Below, one piece after another: positions 7,509-15,943 of a stretch of DNA of 64,000 nucleotides. Below the pieces are notes generated by a model that made no database searches, was not told the origin of the DNA, and saw only the letters and a list, made by a program, of their open reading frames with translations. The stretch lies in NCBI RefSeq assembly GCF_001314995.1, contig NZ_CP012938.1:2356001-2420000 (forward strand). The letters run 5' to 3'. The translations under genes and the position numbers were made by a program. Positions within the stretch are counted from its first letter, which is position 1. Every line of letters begins with the position of its first letter. The DNA is from Bacteroides ovatus (GTDB lineage Bacteria > Bacteroidota > Bacteroidia > Bacteroidales > Bacteroidaceae).

Positions 7509-8114
7509 ATGGAAAAAGAGATTACTAAAAACAGACAGGCTACGGAAATGACCCTGATTACAGCCGTCAACGACATCATTGAAGAAAGCGGTTTCGAGGG
7601 GTTGGGGATCAATGCGGTAGCAGCCAAGGCCAAAGTTTCAAAAATGCTTATCTACCGTTATTTCAATTCGCTGGATGGACTGATAGCAGCCTACATTCAG
7701 CAGAACGACTATTGGATTAATTTCGATGAAGAGTTACCGGATCAGGCTCATTTAGCCGCATTTATCAAGCAGATATTCAAAAGACAAATCATGTGGTTAC
7801 GGGAGAATTATACATTGAAACGCCTGTATCGCTGGGAACTGACAACGGACAATAAGTTTGTGAAAGAGTTGCGCAACAAACGGGAAGAGAAAGGAATCTG
7901 GCTGGTAGAGGCAGTCAGCAAACTATCAAAACATCCGAAAAAAGAGATTGCTGCTATGGCTTCCATCATCACCGCAGCCATCAGTTATCTGGCATTGCTC
8001 GAAGAAAACTGCCCGGTCTACAACGGCCTCAAGATTCAGCAGGAAAGCGGCTGGGAGGAATTGGAAGAAGGCATCAATCTATTAGTAGACCTCTGGTTAC
8101 AAAAACAACTCTAA
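7509..8114 (+). CDS. TetR/AcrR-family transcriptional regulator
   Basis: 201 residues. An N-terminal TetR HTH occupies about residues 12-58 (TLITAVNDIIEESGFEGLGINAVAAKAKVSKMLIYRYFNSLDGLIAAYI). A helical ligand-binding domain follows, unlike named families. TetR proteins usually repress an adjacent gene until a small molecule binds. The stop codon is only 4 bp before the next gene (8119), so the regulator and the DUF2271-like lipoprotein gene form a transcription unit. A palindrome over the start site suggests autoregulation. Confidence 0.88.
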   Translation: MEKEITKNRQATEMTLITAVNDIIEESGFEGLGINAVAAKAKVSKMLIYRYFNSLDGLIAAYIQQNDYWINFDEELPDQAHLAAFIKQIFKRQIMWLRENYTLKRLYRWELTTDNKFVKELRNKREEKGIWLVEAVSKLSKHPKKEIAAMASIITAAISYLALLEENCPVYNGLKIQQESGWEELEEGINLLVDLWLQKQL

Positions 8115-8118
8115 TCAA

Positions 8119-8844
8119 ATGAATAAAATGACAATAATGGGAATATGGTTTCTTTCTCTATTGATAAATAGTGGATGCAACCGGGATTTAGTAGAATACG
8201 ACAGTAACGATCTTAAAATATCTATTGAAAAAGGGGAAGAGTGGTTGCATAATTTTCCTTTGTTTCTAGGCATCAACATCAAAAATCCGCCCCAGATTGC
8301 AATCTGGACTGAAGACATGGAAGGGAATTATCTGTCCACCGTGTATGTGACACACAAAATAGCCACTCAATCCTGGCAAGCCTCCGGCGGTAACCGCCGA
8401 AAGGAAGCGCTGCCGCATTGGTGTTATCAACGGGGAATCCAATATGAAGACGGGTTATATCTCCCTAGCAAAAAGGAACCGTTGACGGACGGTATCAGCG
8501 GAGCTACTCCGAAAGGTAGTTTTAATGTGAAGATGTCGCCAACCGGGAAGTTGAAGAAGTTTATAGTCAAAATTGAAATCAATCATTCTACAGATTTCAA
8601 TGATGCATATCCGAAATCGGCCAAAGAAGGAGACGCCAATTACTCCGGTGGAAAAGAAGGGAGCGGACAGCCTGCCCTTGTCTACGCAGCAGAAGTGGAT
8701 TTGACTTCCGGCAAGAAAGAATTTACAGCCAAACTGATCGGACACGGTAGCCCGGATGGAAGTAATGGAGATCTTACCAAAGATACTTCTTCACTCACAA
8801 CTGCATTGCATATCGTTAAAAGTATAACCGTGTATGTGCAATAG
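8119..8844 (+). CDS. DUF2271-like exported protein
   Basis: 241 residues. The N-terminus MTIMGIWFLSLLINSGC reads as a lipoprotein signal with Cys at about 20; the upstream MNK may be an alternative start. The central pattern IAIWTEDMEGNYLSTVYV...ALPHWCYQRG...TDGISGATPKGSF...KIEINHS follows the DUF2271 signature (W-x-ED-x-G strand, later D-x-SGAT-x-x-G). Proteins of that family are periplasmic and often sit near PepSY/flavin-linked redox genes, which are absent here. It is co-transcribed with the upstream TetR regulator and followed after 44 bp by a small barrel gene. Function unknown. Confidence 0.65.
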   Translation: MNKMTIMGIWFLSLLINSGCNRDLVEYDSNDLKISIEKGEEWLHNFPLFLGINIKNPPQIAIWTEDMEGNYLSTVYVTHKIATQSWQASGGNRRKEALPHWCYQRGIQYEDGLYLPSKKEPLTDGISGATPKGSFNVKMSPTGKLKKFIVKIEINHSTDFNDAYPKSAKEGDANYSGGKEGSGQPALVYAAEVDLTSGKKEFTAKLIGHGSPDGSNGDLTKDTSSLTTALHIVKSITVYVQ

Positions 8845-8888
8845 CAGTAGCTAACCATAATATTATCAGACTCTATCCTTGCATCATT

Positions 8889-9419
8889 ATGAAGAAATTT
8901 ATATTCATCTTTGCGCTGCTATCTTTCATCACTGTATGTGCCGACGGACAAACAGACAGCAGACGTCTCTCTTACACTACATATATCGGGACAGGTTTTT
9001 CTATGAATCAGCCTTCTTACACGCCTTTCAACTGGCAAATCGTCAGTCACTACCACATCAGTCAACGGTTTGCCATCGGTGCGGGTAGCGGACTTTCTGT
9101 TTATGAAAAACTACTCATTCCGCTTTATGCCAGTGCGCAATTTTATATAACGAAGCCCAGGAGACTGACTCCTTATCTGGAATGTCATATCGGTGGGTCT
9201 TTTGCCACAGACAGAGAAGCAAACGGAGGCTTTTACCTCTCTCCTTCCATCGGTGCACAATTTAAGGTCAACCGGAAATTTAAACTGAATTTGATGGCAG
9301 GTTATGAACTCCAGAAACTGGAACGGACAAAGAAACAGGAAGATCCGTATTTCCATACGACGTTTAAGGAAGAATTGTCGCACCATTCCATTACGCTGAA
9401 AATCGGCTTGACTTATTGA
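8889..9419 (+). CDS. Small outer-membrane beta-barrel protein
   Basis: 176 residues with a clear signal peptide (MKKFIFIFALLSFITVCADGQ). The mature part alternates hydrophobic and polar residues in about eight strands (SYTTYIGTGFSM, YHISQRFAIGAGSGLSV, IPLYASAQFYI, LTPYLECHIGGSF, GFYLSPSIGAQFKV, FKLNLMAGYELQKL, HSITLKIGLTY). The last strand ends in an aromatic residue, as barrel proteins handled by the BAM complex usually do. The size fits an eight-stranded OmpX/OmpW-like barrel. It is probably co-transcribed with the TetR and DUF2271-like genes. Confidence 0.75.
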   Translation: MKKFIFIFALLSFITVCADGQTDSRRLSYTTYIGTGFSMNQPSYTPFNWQIVSHYHISQRFAIGAGSGLSVYEKLLIPLYASAQFYITKPRRLTPYLECHIGGSFATDREANGGFYLSPSIGAQFKVNRKFKLNLMAGYELQKLERTKKQEDPYFHTTFKEELSHHSITLKIGLTY

Positions 9420-9588
9420 GGTAAGTATAATAAGAGATAAGGAATTTGCCATTGCAAACAGAATATATATTCAGATCCTGGCTTTATTCCCCTCGAATAA
9501 AAAAAGGCATAATTATTAATGATTAAGTCGTTATATTATTCAACAAATACTAACTTTACGACGTTATAAAATATAAAGAGCGAACGAA

Positions 9589-10764
9589 ATGATTGTTAAG
9601 ACATTACTAGATACCGATCTTTATAAGTTTACCACATCGTATGCTTATATCAAACTGTTTCCCTATGCAATGGGCACGTTTAGTTTCAACGACCGGAATG
9701 AAACTCAATATACCAAAGATTTCCTGAAGGCACTCAAGGCAGAGATCAAGAATCTTAGTCAGTTGAGGTTTACGGAAGAGGAGCTGGAATATATGACGAA
9801 AAACTGCAGATTCCTTCCGAGAGTCTACTGGGAGTGGTTGTCTTCTTTTCGTTTCGATCCGAATAAGATTGATATTCATCTGGATGAAGCTTGTCATCTC
9901 CACATCGAAGTGACTGACTTGCTTTATAAAGTGACTTTATACGAAGTGCCTTTGCTCGCTATTGTCTCCGAAATCAAAAACCGTTTCTTTGGCAATGTAG
10001 CAGACATGAACGAGATTCTTTGCAAGCTGTCGGAGAAAATAGAATTGTCGAATCAACATCAGCTTCGCTTTTCAGAGTTCGGCACACGGAGAAGATTCTC
10101 CATTGATGTGCAGGAAACGGTTATCAAGAAGCTGAACGAAACAGCGCAATATTGCACCGGAACTTCCAACTGTAACTTTGCAATGAAATATGGAATGAAA
10201 ATGATGGGAACTCATCCACATGAATGGTTTATGTTTCATGGAGCACAGTTCGGATATAAACATGCCAACTATATGGCACTCGAAAACTGGGTGAATGTTT
10301 ATGACGGTGATTTAGGTATCGCACTTTCCGATACATATACTTCCGGCATCTTCCTTAGCAACCTTAGCCGTAAACAAGCCAAACTTTTCGATGGAGTGCG
10401 GTGTGATTCCGGCAATGAATTTGAGTTTATCGATAAGCTGGTTGCCCGCTACAAAGAGTTGGGAATCGACGCGACAACCAAAACCATCGTATTCAGCAAT
10501 GCCCTAGACTTTACAAAAGCATTGGATATTCAAGAATACTGCAAAAACAAAATCCGCTGCTCTTTCGGGATCGGTACCAATCTCACCAACGATACCGGGT
10601 TCGAACCTTCGAACATCGTGATGAAACTGACACAATGTAAGATGAATGTCAATCAGGAATGGAGGGAATGTATCAAACTGTCTGATGATGAAGGAAAACA
10701 TACCGGCAGCCTTGAAGAGGTACAGGCTTGCCTGTATGAGTTACGACTCAACAGAAAGCAATAA
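9589..10764 (+). CDS. pncB: Nicotinate phosphoribosyltransferase
   Basis: 391 residues, the normal length for PncB. The enzyme joins nicotinate and PRPP, with ATP hydrolysis, to form nicotinate mononucleotide in NAD salvage. Recognisable blocks: the N-terminal LLDTDLYKFTTSYAYIKLFP, FSEFGTRRRFS (about 163-173), GTHPHEWFMFHGAQ (about 206-219; the His carries the regulatory phosphate in the family), ALSDTYTSGIFL (phosphate-binding strand) and GVRCDSGNEFEF. nadD, the next enzyme of the pathway, lies elsewhere in this window at 39031-39600. The gene is monocistronic with a strong downstream hairpin. Confidence 0.95.
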   Translation: MIVKTLLDTDLYKFTTSYAYIKLFPYAMGTFSFNDRNETQYTKDFLKALKAEIKNLSQLRFTEEELEYMTKNCRFLPRVYWEWLSSFRFDPNKIDIHLDEACHLHIEVTDLLYKVTLYEVPLLAIVSEIKNRFFGNVADMNEILCKLSEKIELSNQHQLRFSEFGTRRRFSIDVQETVIKKLNETAQYCTGTSNCNFAMKYGMKMMGTHPHEWFMFHGAQFGYKHANYMALENWVNVYDGDLGIALSDTYTSGIFLSNLSRKQAKLFDGVRCDSGNEFEFIDKLVARYKELGIDATTKTIVFSNALDFTKALDIQEYCKNKIRCSFGIGTNLTNDTGFEPSNIVMKLTQCKMNVNQEWRECIKLSDDEGKHTGSLEEVQACLYELRLNRKQ

Positions 10765-10768
10765 AAAT

Positions 10769-10817
10769 AAAGAAAAGCAGGAAGTACCTCACCGGAGAAT
10801 ACTTTCTGCTTTTCTTT
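10769..10817 (+). terminator. Terminator after pncB
   Basis: AAAGAAAAGCAGGAAGTA pairs with TACTTTCTGCTTTTCTTT across a 13-nt loop, an 18-bp stem with one mismatch. The T-rich end suits both pncB and the convergent thioredoxin gene. Confidence 0.8.
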
Positions 10818-10901
10818 ATGCATATTAGAAGTATGCCAGACAAAGACATACCAGCATAGAATCAGCTACGCATATCATTGTAACAAACTATGCAATAATC
10901 G

Positions 10902-11225
10902 TCAGGATTTGAATCCTTTCACTGCTCTTTCCAATCTTTCCAAAGGTAATTCGCCGGATTGTCTCCAGAGCTGTTGTCCTTTTCTAAAAAGAATAAAGGT
11001 AGGAGTCGACTCAACTGTATAGAAATCTGTAAGGGCAGGTTCCTGATCGATGTCTACCAATACCACTTCCAATGTTCCTTCCATCAGTTTCTTAAATTCT
11101 TCAACAACCGGTTTCATACGTTGGCAATGAGGACACCACGTTGCATAAAACTCTGCCATTACCCAATCACCGTTAGCCAGTTTCTCCTGATTTCTTTCTT
11201 CACGAGCTATTTTCTTTTCTTTCAT
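10902..11225 (-). CDS. Thioredoxin-family protein with CPHC active site
   Basis: 107 residues, one thioredoxin fold without a signal peptide, so cytoplasmic. The active site is WCPHC (about 30-34) instead of the usual WCGPC; a Pro-His pair is DsbA-like and makes the cysteine pair more oxidising. The cis-proline is in ESTPTFILF (about 73-81). The first 20 residues are very charged (MKEKKIAREERNQEKLANGDW), an extension not needed for the fold. It probably reduces or isomerises disulfides in an unidentified partner. It converges with pncB. Confidence 0.85.
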   Translation of the reverse strand: MKEKKIAREERNQEKLANGDWVMAEFYATWCPHCQRMKPVVEEFKKLMEGTLEVVLVDIDQEPALTDFYTVESTPTFILFRKGQQLWRQSGELPLERLERAVKGFKS

Positions 11226-11394
11226 ACGAATATCTCCTTTTAATTAATTACTATCAACCTAACAATATCAGGAGAAATATAGTTTAGAAAAGTAGCAAGG
11301 TTATACACTAATTAAAGAATCCTTATTTAAAGACAAGCATTGCACAAAAATGAAACTTTCGTGCAAAAAAGGAACATCTTATTTAATATTTATT

Positions 11395-11402
11395 TATCTT
11401 TG
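11395..11402 (+). promoter_or_regulatory. Promoter -7 box of the carboxylase operon
   Basis: TATCTTTG about 10 bp before the first conserved base of the cobalamin riboswitch, so the RNA should start at about 11410 with the aptamer at its 5' end. No TTTG at the normal -33 position. Confidence 0.65.
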
Positions 11403-11409
11403 CCCCCCG

Positions 11410-11632
11410 AAATGGTTCAGAATCCGTATCCAACGGACGACGATTAATAGGGAATCGGGTGTAAGTCCCGAACAGTCCCGCTGCTGTGAAGCTCTGTTCA
11501 ATGTCTTATAATTGAACTAATTTAACGCCACTGATGTTAATCGGGAAGGCAAATAAGACAAGAGTCAGTCAGAAGACCTGCCATTTTGTGTAAGACGCTC
11601 CCCTCCTCGTGGGTTAGGAGAAAGAGCATCAC
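11410..11632 (+). promoter_or_regulatory. Cobalamin riboswitch with expression platform
   Basis: The aptamer core GGGTGTAAGTCCCGAACAGT and CCGCTGCTGTGAAGC (11457-11492) and the B12 box AGTCAGAAGACCTGCC (11567-11582) are canonical. Downstream, GACGCTC (11594-11600) can pair with GAGCATC (11624-11630), enclosing TCCT/AGGA, as an expression-platform hairpin ahead of the biotin carboxylase start at 11732. Cobalamin riboswitches generally shut expression off when adenosylcobalamin or a related form binds. Confidence 0.93.
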
Positions 11633-11731
11633 TTGTTAAGCCCCAAATCAAAAAAATACTGTTTTTCGTCGGGTGGAGTATGTCCATTAGATGGGAAGAC
11701 ATTAATAAGTATGTACTTAATTGAAAAAAGT

Positions 11732-13246
11732 ATGATAAAAAAAATCTTAGTAGCCAATCGCGGTGAAATTGCCGTAAGGGTGATGCGCTCCTGCCGGGAG
11801 ATGGAGATAACGAGTATCGCTATCTTCTCCGAAGCAGATCGGACCGCGAAGCATGTGCTTTATGCAGACGAAGCTTATTGCGTAGGGCCGGCAGCATCCA
11901 AAGAGAGTTATCTGAATATAGAAAAAATCATCGAAGTGGCGAAAGCAGCTCATGCGGACGCCATCCATCCGGGTTACGGCTTCTTGTCCGAGAATGCTAC
12001 CTTCGCCCGTCGATGTCAGGAAGAAGGAATCATCTTTATCGGACCTAATCCGGAAACAATGGAAGCCATGGGGGATAAAATTGCTGCCCGTATCAAAATG
12101 ATCGAGGCGGGAGTACCCGTTGTTCCCGGCACACAAGACAATTTGAAAAGTGTGGAAGAAGCCATAGAACTTTGCAATAAGATCGGATACCCGGTGATGC
12201 TGAAAGCTTCTATGGGCGGTGGTGGAAAGGGTATGCGCCTCATCCACAGTGCCGAAGAAGTGGAAGAAGCTTATACTACTGCCAAGAGCGAATCGTTGTC
12301 TTCCTTTGGCGACGACACGGTTTATCTGGAGAAGTTCGTTGAAGAGCCTCATCATATCGAGTTCCAGATTCTTGGTGACAAGCATGGAAATGTCATTCAT
12401 CTATGCGAACGCGAATGTTCCGTGCAACGCCGTAACCAGAAAATCGTAGAAGAGACTCCTTCGGTTTTCGTCACTCCCGAACTACGGAAAGATATGGGTG
12501 AAAAGGCGGTAGCTGCGGCTAAAGCGGTGAACTACATCGGTGCGGGTACTATCGAATTTCTTGTTGACAAACACCGCAACTATTATTTCCTTGAGATGAA
12601 CACCCGTTTACAGGTGGAGCATCCGATTACGGAAGAAGTGATTGGGGTAGATTTGGTAAAAGAGCAGATTAAAGTTGCCGACGGACAAGTGCTTCAACTG
12701 AAACAAGAGGATATCCGGCAACGCGGGCACGCTATCGAATGTCGTATCTGTGCCGAAGACACTGAAATGAATTTCATGCCAAGTCCGGGTATCATCAAAC
12801 AGATTACAGAGCCGAACAGTATCGGTGTGCGTATTGACAGTTATGTGTACGAGGGATATGAAATTCCAATCTACTACGACCCGATGATCGGTAAACTGAT
12901 TGTATGGGCTACCAACCGCGAATACGCTATCGAGCGGATGCGCCGCGTACTCCACGAATATAAGTTGACCGGTGTGAAAAACAACATCAGCTATCTGCGT
13001 GCCATCATGGACACTCCCGATTTCGTGGAAGGTCACTATGATACAGGATTCATCACCAAGAACGGCGAATATCTGCAACAACGCATCATGCGCACCAGCG
13101 AACATTCCGAAAATATTGCTTTGATTGCCGCCTATATGGACTACTTGATGAACCTCGAAGAGAACAACAGCGGTATGGCTACCGACAACCGTCCTATCAG
13201 CAAATGGAAAGAGTTCGGACTGCACAAGGGAGTGTTGAGAATCTAA
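11732..13246 (+). CDS. Biotin carboxylase subunit (acyl-CoA carboxylase type)
   Basis: 504 residues from the ATG at 11732, where the family's usual MIKKILVANRGEIAVRV start lies; the open frame extends upstream without conservation. It is a biotin carboxylase: N-terminal preATP domain, ATP-grasp domain with the glycine loop KASMGGGGKGMRLI, catalytic EMNTRLQVEHPITE, and a C-terminal biotin-carboxylase domain (GHAIECRICAED). It carboxylates biotin on the carrier subunit using ATP and bicarbonate. The gene is followed by the carrier (22 bp) and the carboxyltransferase, all behind a cobalamin riboswitch. It resembles propionyl-CoA or methylmalonyl-CoA type complexes more than the acetyl-CoA carboxylase AccC. 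Confidence 0.92.
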   Translation: MIKKILVANRGEIAVRVMRSCREMEITSIAIFSEADRTAKHVLYADEAYCVGPAASKESYLNIEKIIEVAKAAHADAIHPGYGFLSENATFARRCQEEGIIFIGPNPETMEAMGDKIAARIKMIEAGVPVVPGTQDNLKSVEEAIELCNKIGYPVMLKASMGGGGKGMRLIHSAEEVEEAYTTAKSESLSSFGDDTVYLEKFVEEPHHIEFQILGDKHGNVIHLCERECSVQRRNQKIVEETPSVFVTPELRKDMGEKAVAAAKAVNYIGAGTIEFLVDKHRNYYFLEMNTRLQVEHPITEEVIGVDLVKEQIKVADGQVLQLKQEDIRQRGHAIECRICAEDTEMNFMPSPGIIKQITEPNSIGVRIDSYVYEGYEIPIYYDPMIGKLIVWATNREYAIERMRRVLHEYKLTGVKNNISYLRAIMDTPDFVEGHYDTGFITKNGEYLQQRIMRTSEHSENIALIAAYMDYLMNLEENNSGMATDNRPISKWKEFGLHKGVLRI

Positions 13247-13268
13247 TTTTAACAAAGAGAATTCAATT

Positions 13269-13778
13269 ATGGAAATTCATATAGGAAACCGTGTGGCCGA
13301 AGTAGAGTTGGTCAGCAAGGAAGATAACAAGGTGGTGCTTACCATTGATGGAAAACCGTTTGAAGCAGATGTAGTGATGGCGGAAAACGGCACTTGCAAC
13401 ATCTTGATGGACGGACGCAGTTCGAATGCACAGCTGATTCGCCGTGATAACGGGAAAAGCTATAAAGTGAATACGCATTATAGCAGTTTCAATGTAGAAA
13501 TTGTGGACAGCCAGGCGAAATATCTACGGATGCGCAAGAAAGGGGAAGAGGAACAGAATGACTGTATCATTTCTCCGATGCCGGGCAAGGTAGTGAAAAT
13601 ACCTGTTGTAGTCGGTCAGGAAATGAAAGCGGGAGATACTGTCATCGTTATCGAAGCAATGAAGATGCAGAGCAACTACAAAGTGACTTCGGATTGCCGC
13701 ATTAAAGAAATTCTGGTTCAAGAAGGTGATAGCATAACCGGCGAACAGACATTAATAACATTAGAACCGATTGCATAA
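13269..13778 (+). CDS. Biotin carboxyl carrier protein
   Basis: 169 residues. The C-terminal ~70 residues are a biotinyl domain with EAMKMQ; the biotinylated lysine is Lys132. The N-terminal ~95 residues (HIGNRVAEVELVSKEDNKVVLTIDGKPFEADVV) form a beta-rich domain of a kind seen in the carrier subunits of methylmalonyl-CoA decarboxylase and propionyl-CoA carboxylase of Bacteroidetes. It carries carboxybiotin between the carboxylase (upstream) and the carboxyltransferase (20 bp downstream). No membrane subunit (beta chain of a Na+-pumping decarboxylase) is encoded here. Confidence 0.92.
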   Translation: MEIHIGNRVAEVELVSKEDNKVVLTIDGKPFEADVVMAENGTCNILMDGRSSNAQLIRRDNGKSYKVNTHYSSFNVEIVDSQAKYLRMRKKGEEEQNDCIISPMPGKVVKIPVVVGQEMKAGDTVIVIEAMKMQSNYKVTSDCRIKEILVQEGDSITGEQTLITLEPIA

Positions 13779-13798
13779 TAATAAGAACGGATTGCATT

Positions 13799-15334
13799 AT
13801 GGAAGAAATAAATAAAGCATACGCCACGTTCGAGGAACGTGACCGCATCGCTTCTCTTGGTGGAGGCGTTGATAAAATAGAGAAGCAACATGAAAGCGGT
13901 AAAATGACTGCCCGCGAACGTATCGAGATGTTACTCGATAAGGGTACTTTCGTTGAACTGGATAAGTTGATGGTTCACCGTTGTACGAACTACGGTATGG
14001 ATAAGAACAAAATTCCGGGAGATGGTATCGTATCCGGTTACGGAAAGGTGGACGGTCGCCAGGTGTTTGTTTACGCTTATGACTTTACGGTATATGGCGG
14101 CTCACTGTCAGCTTCCAATGCTAAAAAGATTGTGAAAGTACAACAACTTGCATTGAAGAACGGTGCCCCGATTATCGCTTTGAATGATTCGGGCGGTGCA
14201 CGTATCCAGGAAGGGATCGAGAGCCTTTCCGGTTATGCTGATATTTTCTATCAGAATACAATGGCCAGCGGTGTGATTCCACAGATTTCGGCAATCCTGG
14301 GTCCTTGCGCCGGAGGTGCCTGCTACTCTCCTGCCCTGACCGATTTCATCTTTATGGTGAAAGAAAAAAGTCACATGTTTGTGACTGGTCCGGATGTAGT
14401 AAAAACTGTGATTCATGAGGAAGTAAGTAAAGAAGAGCTGGGTGGCGCAATGACACATAGCAGCAAAAGCGGTGTGACTCACTTTATGTGCAATACCGAA
14501 GAAGAATTGCTGATGAGCATCCGTGAACTGCTTTCTTTCTTACCGCAGAATAATATGGATGAAGCTAAGAAAAAACCTTGCACTGACGAAACAAACCGCG
14601 AAGATACTTCTCTGGATACAATCGTTCCGGTAGACCCGAACGTACCGTATGACATGAAAGACATTATCGAACGTGTTATAGACAACGGCTATTTCTTCGA
14701 AGTGATGCCGAACTTTGCTAAGAATATTATCATTGGCTTTGCCCGTATGGCAGGTCGTTCGGTAGGTATCGTAGCGAATCAGCCAGCTTATCTTGCCGGT
14801 GTTCTCGATATTGATGCCAGCGACAAAGCAAGCCGTTTTATCCGTTTCTGCGATTGCTTCAATATTCCATTGATTACATTCGAAGATGTTCCGGGATTCC
14901 TTCCGGGATATACGCAGGAAAACAATGGTATCATCCGTCACGGTGCAAAAATAGTTTATGCATTTGCAGAAGCCACTGTTCCCAAACTGACAGTGATTAC
15001 CCGCAAAGCTTACGGTGGTGCTTATATCGTAATGAACTCCAAGCAGACCGGAGCTGACGTGAACTTCGCTTACCCAAGTGCAGAAATTGCTGTGATGGGT
15101 GCGGACGGCGCCATCAATATCCTGTTCCGCAAAGCTGACGAAGCAACAAAGGCCAAGGAACTGGAAGCCTACAAAGAAAAGTTTGCCACTCCGTATCAGG
15201 CTGCCGAGCTGGGATATATTGACGAAATCATTTATCCGAGACAGACTCGCAAACGTCTGATTCAGGCACTGGAAATGACGGAAAACAAGATGCAGACAAA
15301 CCCGCCCAAGAAGCATGGTAATATGCCTTTATAA
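13799..15334 (+). CDS. Acyl-CoA carboxyltransferase subunit (propionyl-/methylmalonyl-CoA type)
   Basis: 511 residues with two crotonase-like carboxyltransferase halves. N-terminal landmarks are LNDSGGARIQEGIESLSGYADIF (about 122-144) and GPCAGGACYSPAL. C-terminal landmarks are DVPGFLPGYTQENNGIIRHGAKI and RKAYGGAYIVMNSKQTGADVNFAYPSAEIAVMGADGAI. The size and motifs match PccB/MmdA. It transfers CO2 between carboxybiotin and propionyl-CoA (or the reverse from methylmalonyl-CoA). Last gene of the riboswitch-controlled operon, with a terminator at 15371-15420. The direction cannot be read from sequence; the absence of a membrane pump subunit favours ATP-dependent propionyl-CoA carboxylation. Confidence 0.92.
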   Translation: MEEINKAYATFEERDRIASLGGGVDKIEKQHESGKMTARERIEMLLDKGTFVELDKLMVHRCTNYGMDKNKIPGDGIVSGYGKVDGRQVFVYAYDFTVYGGSLSASNAKKIVKVQQLALKNGAPIIALNDSGGARIQEGIESLSGYADIFYQNTMASGVIPQISAILGPCAGGACYSPALTDFIFMVKEKSHMFVTGPDVVKTVIHEEVSKEELGGAMTHSSKSGVTHFMCNTEEELLMSIRELLSFLPQNNMDEAKKKPCTDETNREDTSLDTIVPVDPNVPYDMKDIIERVIDNGYFFEVMPNFAKNIIIGFARMAGRSVGIVANQPAYLAGVLDIDASDKASRFIRFCDCFNIPLITFEDVPGFLPGYTQENNGIIRHGAKIVYAFAEATVPKLTVITRKAYGGAYIVMNSKQTGADVNFAYPSAEIAVMGADGAINILFRKADEATKAKELEAYKEKFATPYQAAELGYIDEIIYPRQTRKRLIQALEMTENKMQTNPPKKHGNMPL

Positions 15335-15370
15335 CAACTAGATAAGGTGCGCAAAAGCACCACTCATACA

Positions 15371-15429
15371 ACGAGCTTGCAAAGATTCTATGATATACTT
15401 TAGGAGATTTGTAAGCTCGTTTCTTATTT
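15371..15429 (+). terminator. Terminator of the carboxylase operon
   Basis: ACGAGCTTGCAAA pairs with TTTGTAAGCTCGT (13 bp, one G-U) across a 24-nt loop and is followed by TTCTTATTT. Confidence 0.8.
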
Positions 15430-15457
15430 GTAAGCCTGCCGTTTCTTTATATGTGAC

Positions 15458-15656
15458 AAAAAAAACGGCACCTCGATTCACATCGCAGCACCGTCACAAC
15501 ACAAACACAAAATAAAACACGACAAAACTACTATGCAATCTTCCTGTCATGCCGGGGAGGCATACCTTGCTTGACTTATCTATATTCGCATACACACAAG
15601 AAGCTTTATCAGGCGATTTGCACAATAAATAACATACATTTCCGGATTTTGTTCAC
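15458..15656 (-). repeat. Tandem ~195-bp repeat, unit A (possible small RNA)
   Basis: Nearly identical to unit B at 15732-15924; the first 100 bp are aligned without gaps at an offset of exactly 273 bp. Read on the minus strand it carries a hairpin GCC-TCCCC-GGC type (stem ATGCC/GGCAT, 15549-15563), a candidate -7 box TAGTTTTG (15530-15523), a T-rich stretch, and a terminator stem ACGGTGC/GTGCCGT (with inner CGAT-GTGA-ATCG) followed by eight Ts. No ORF and no terminal inverted repeats. A -33 TTTG is lacking, so transcription is uncertain. Confidence 0.6.
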
Positions 15657-15731
15657 AGGATTGATAAGATTTTATTCAATAATATGATAAGAAAATGAAA
15701 TAGCACGCCCTTTAAGGAATTCAAGAGAAAC

Positions 15732-15924
15732 GAAAAAACGGTACCCCGATTCACATCGCAGCACCGTCACAACACAAACACAAAATAAAACACGACAAAA
15801 CTACTATGCAATCTTCCTGTTATGCCGGGGAGGCATATTCACTAGCCTATATATATTCGCATACCTACAAGTAGCCATCAGGCGATTTGCATATATAAAA
15901 CATTCAGATTTTTATTTTGTTCAC
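15732..15924 (-). repeat. Tandem ~195-bp repeat, unit B (possible small RNA)
   Basis: Second copy, directly behind the amidase gene. The terminator stem reads ACGGTGC/GTACCGT: the G-U pair of unit A has become a U-A pair, keeping the stem. The ATGCC/GGCAT hairpin (15822-15836) and the TAGTTTTG box (15803-15796) are unchanged. It may also serve as the amidase terminator region. As with unit A, the function is unknown. Confidence 0.6.
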
Positions 15925-15943
15925 GAAAGGAGAAGTAAAAATG

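Noticed and set aside
14540..15316. 258-codon open frame antisense to the carboxyltransferase
   Set aside because: Shadow frame of a conserved gene; the translated product has no recognisable features.
15458..15924. Insertion sequences
   Set aside because: No transposase frame and no terminal inverted repeats or target duplications; the copies are better read as intergenic elements or RNA units.
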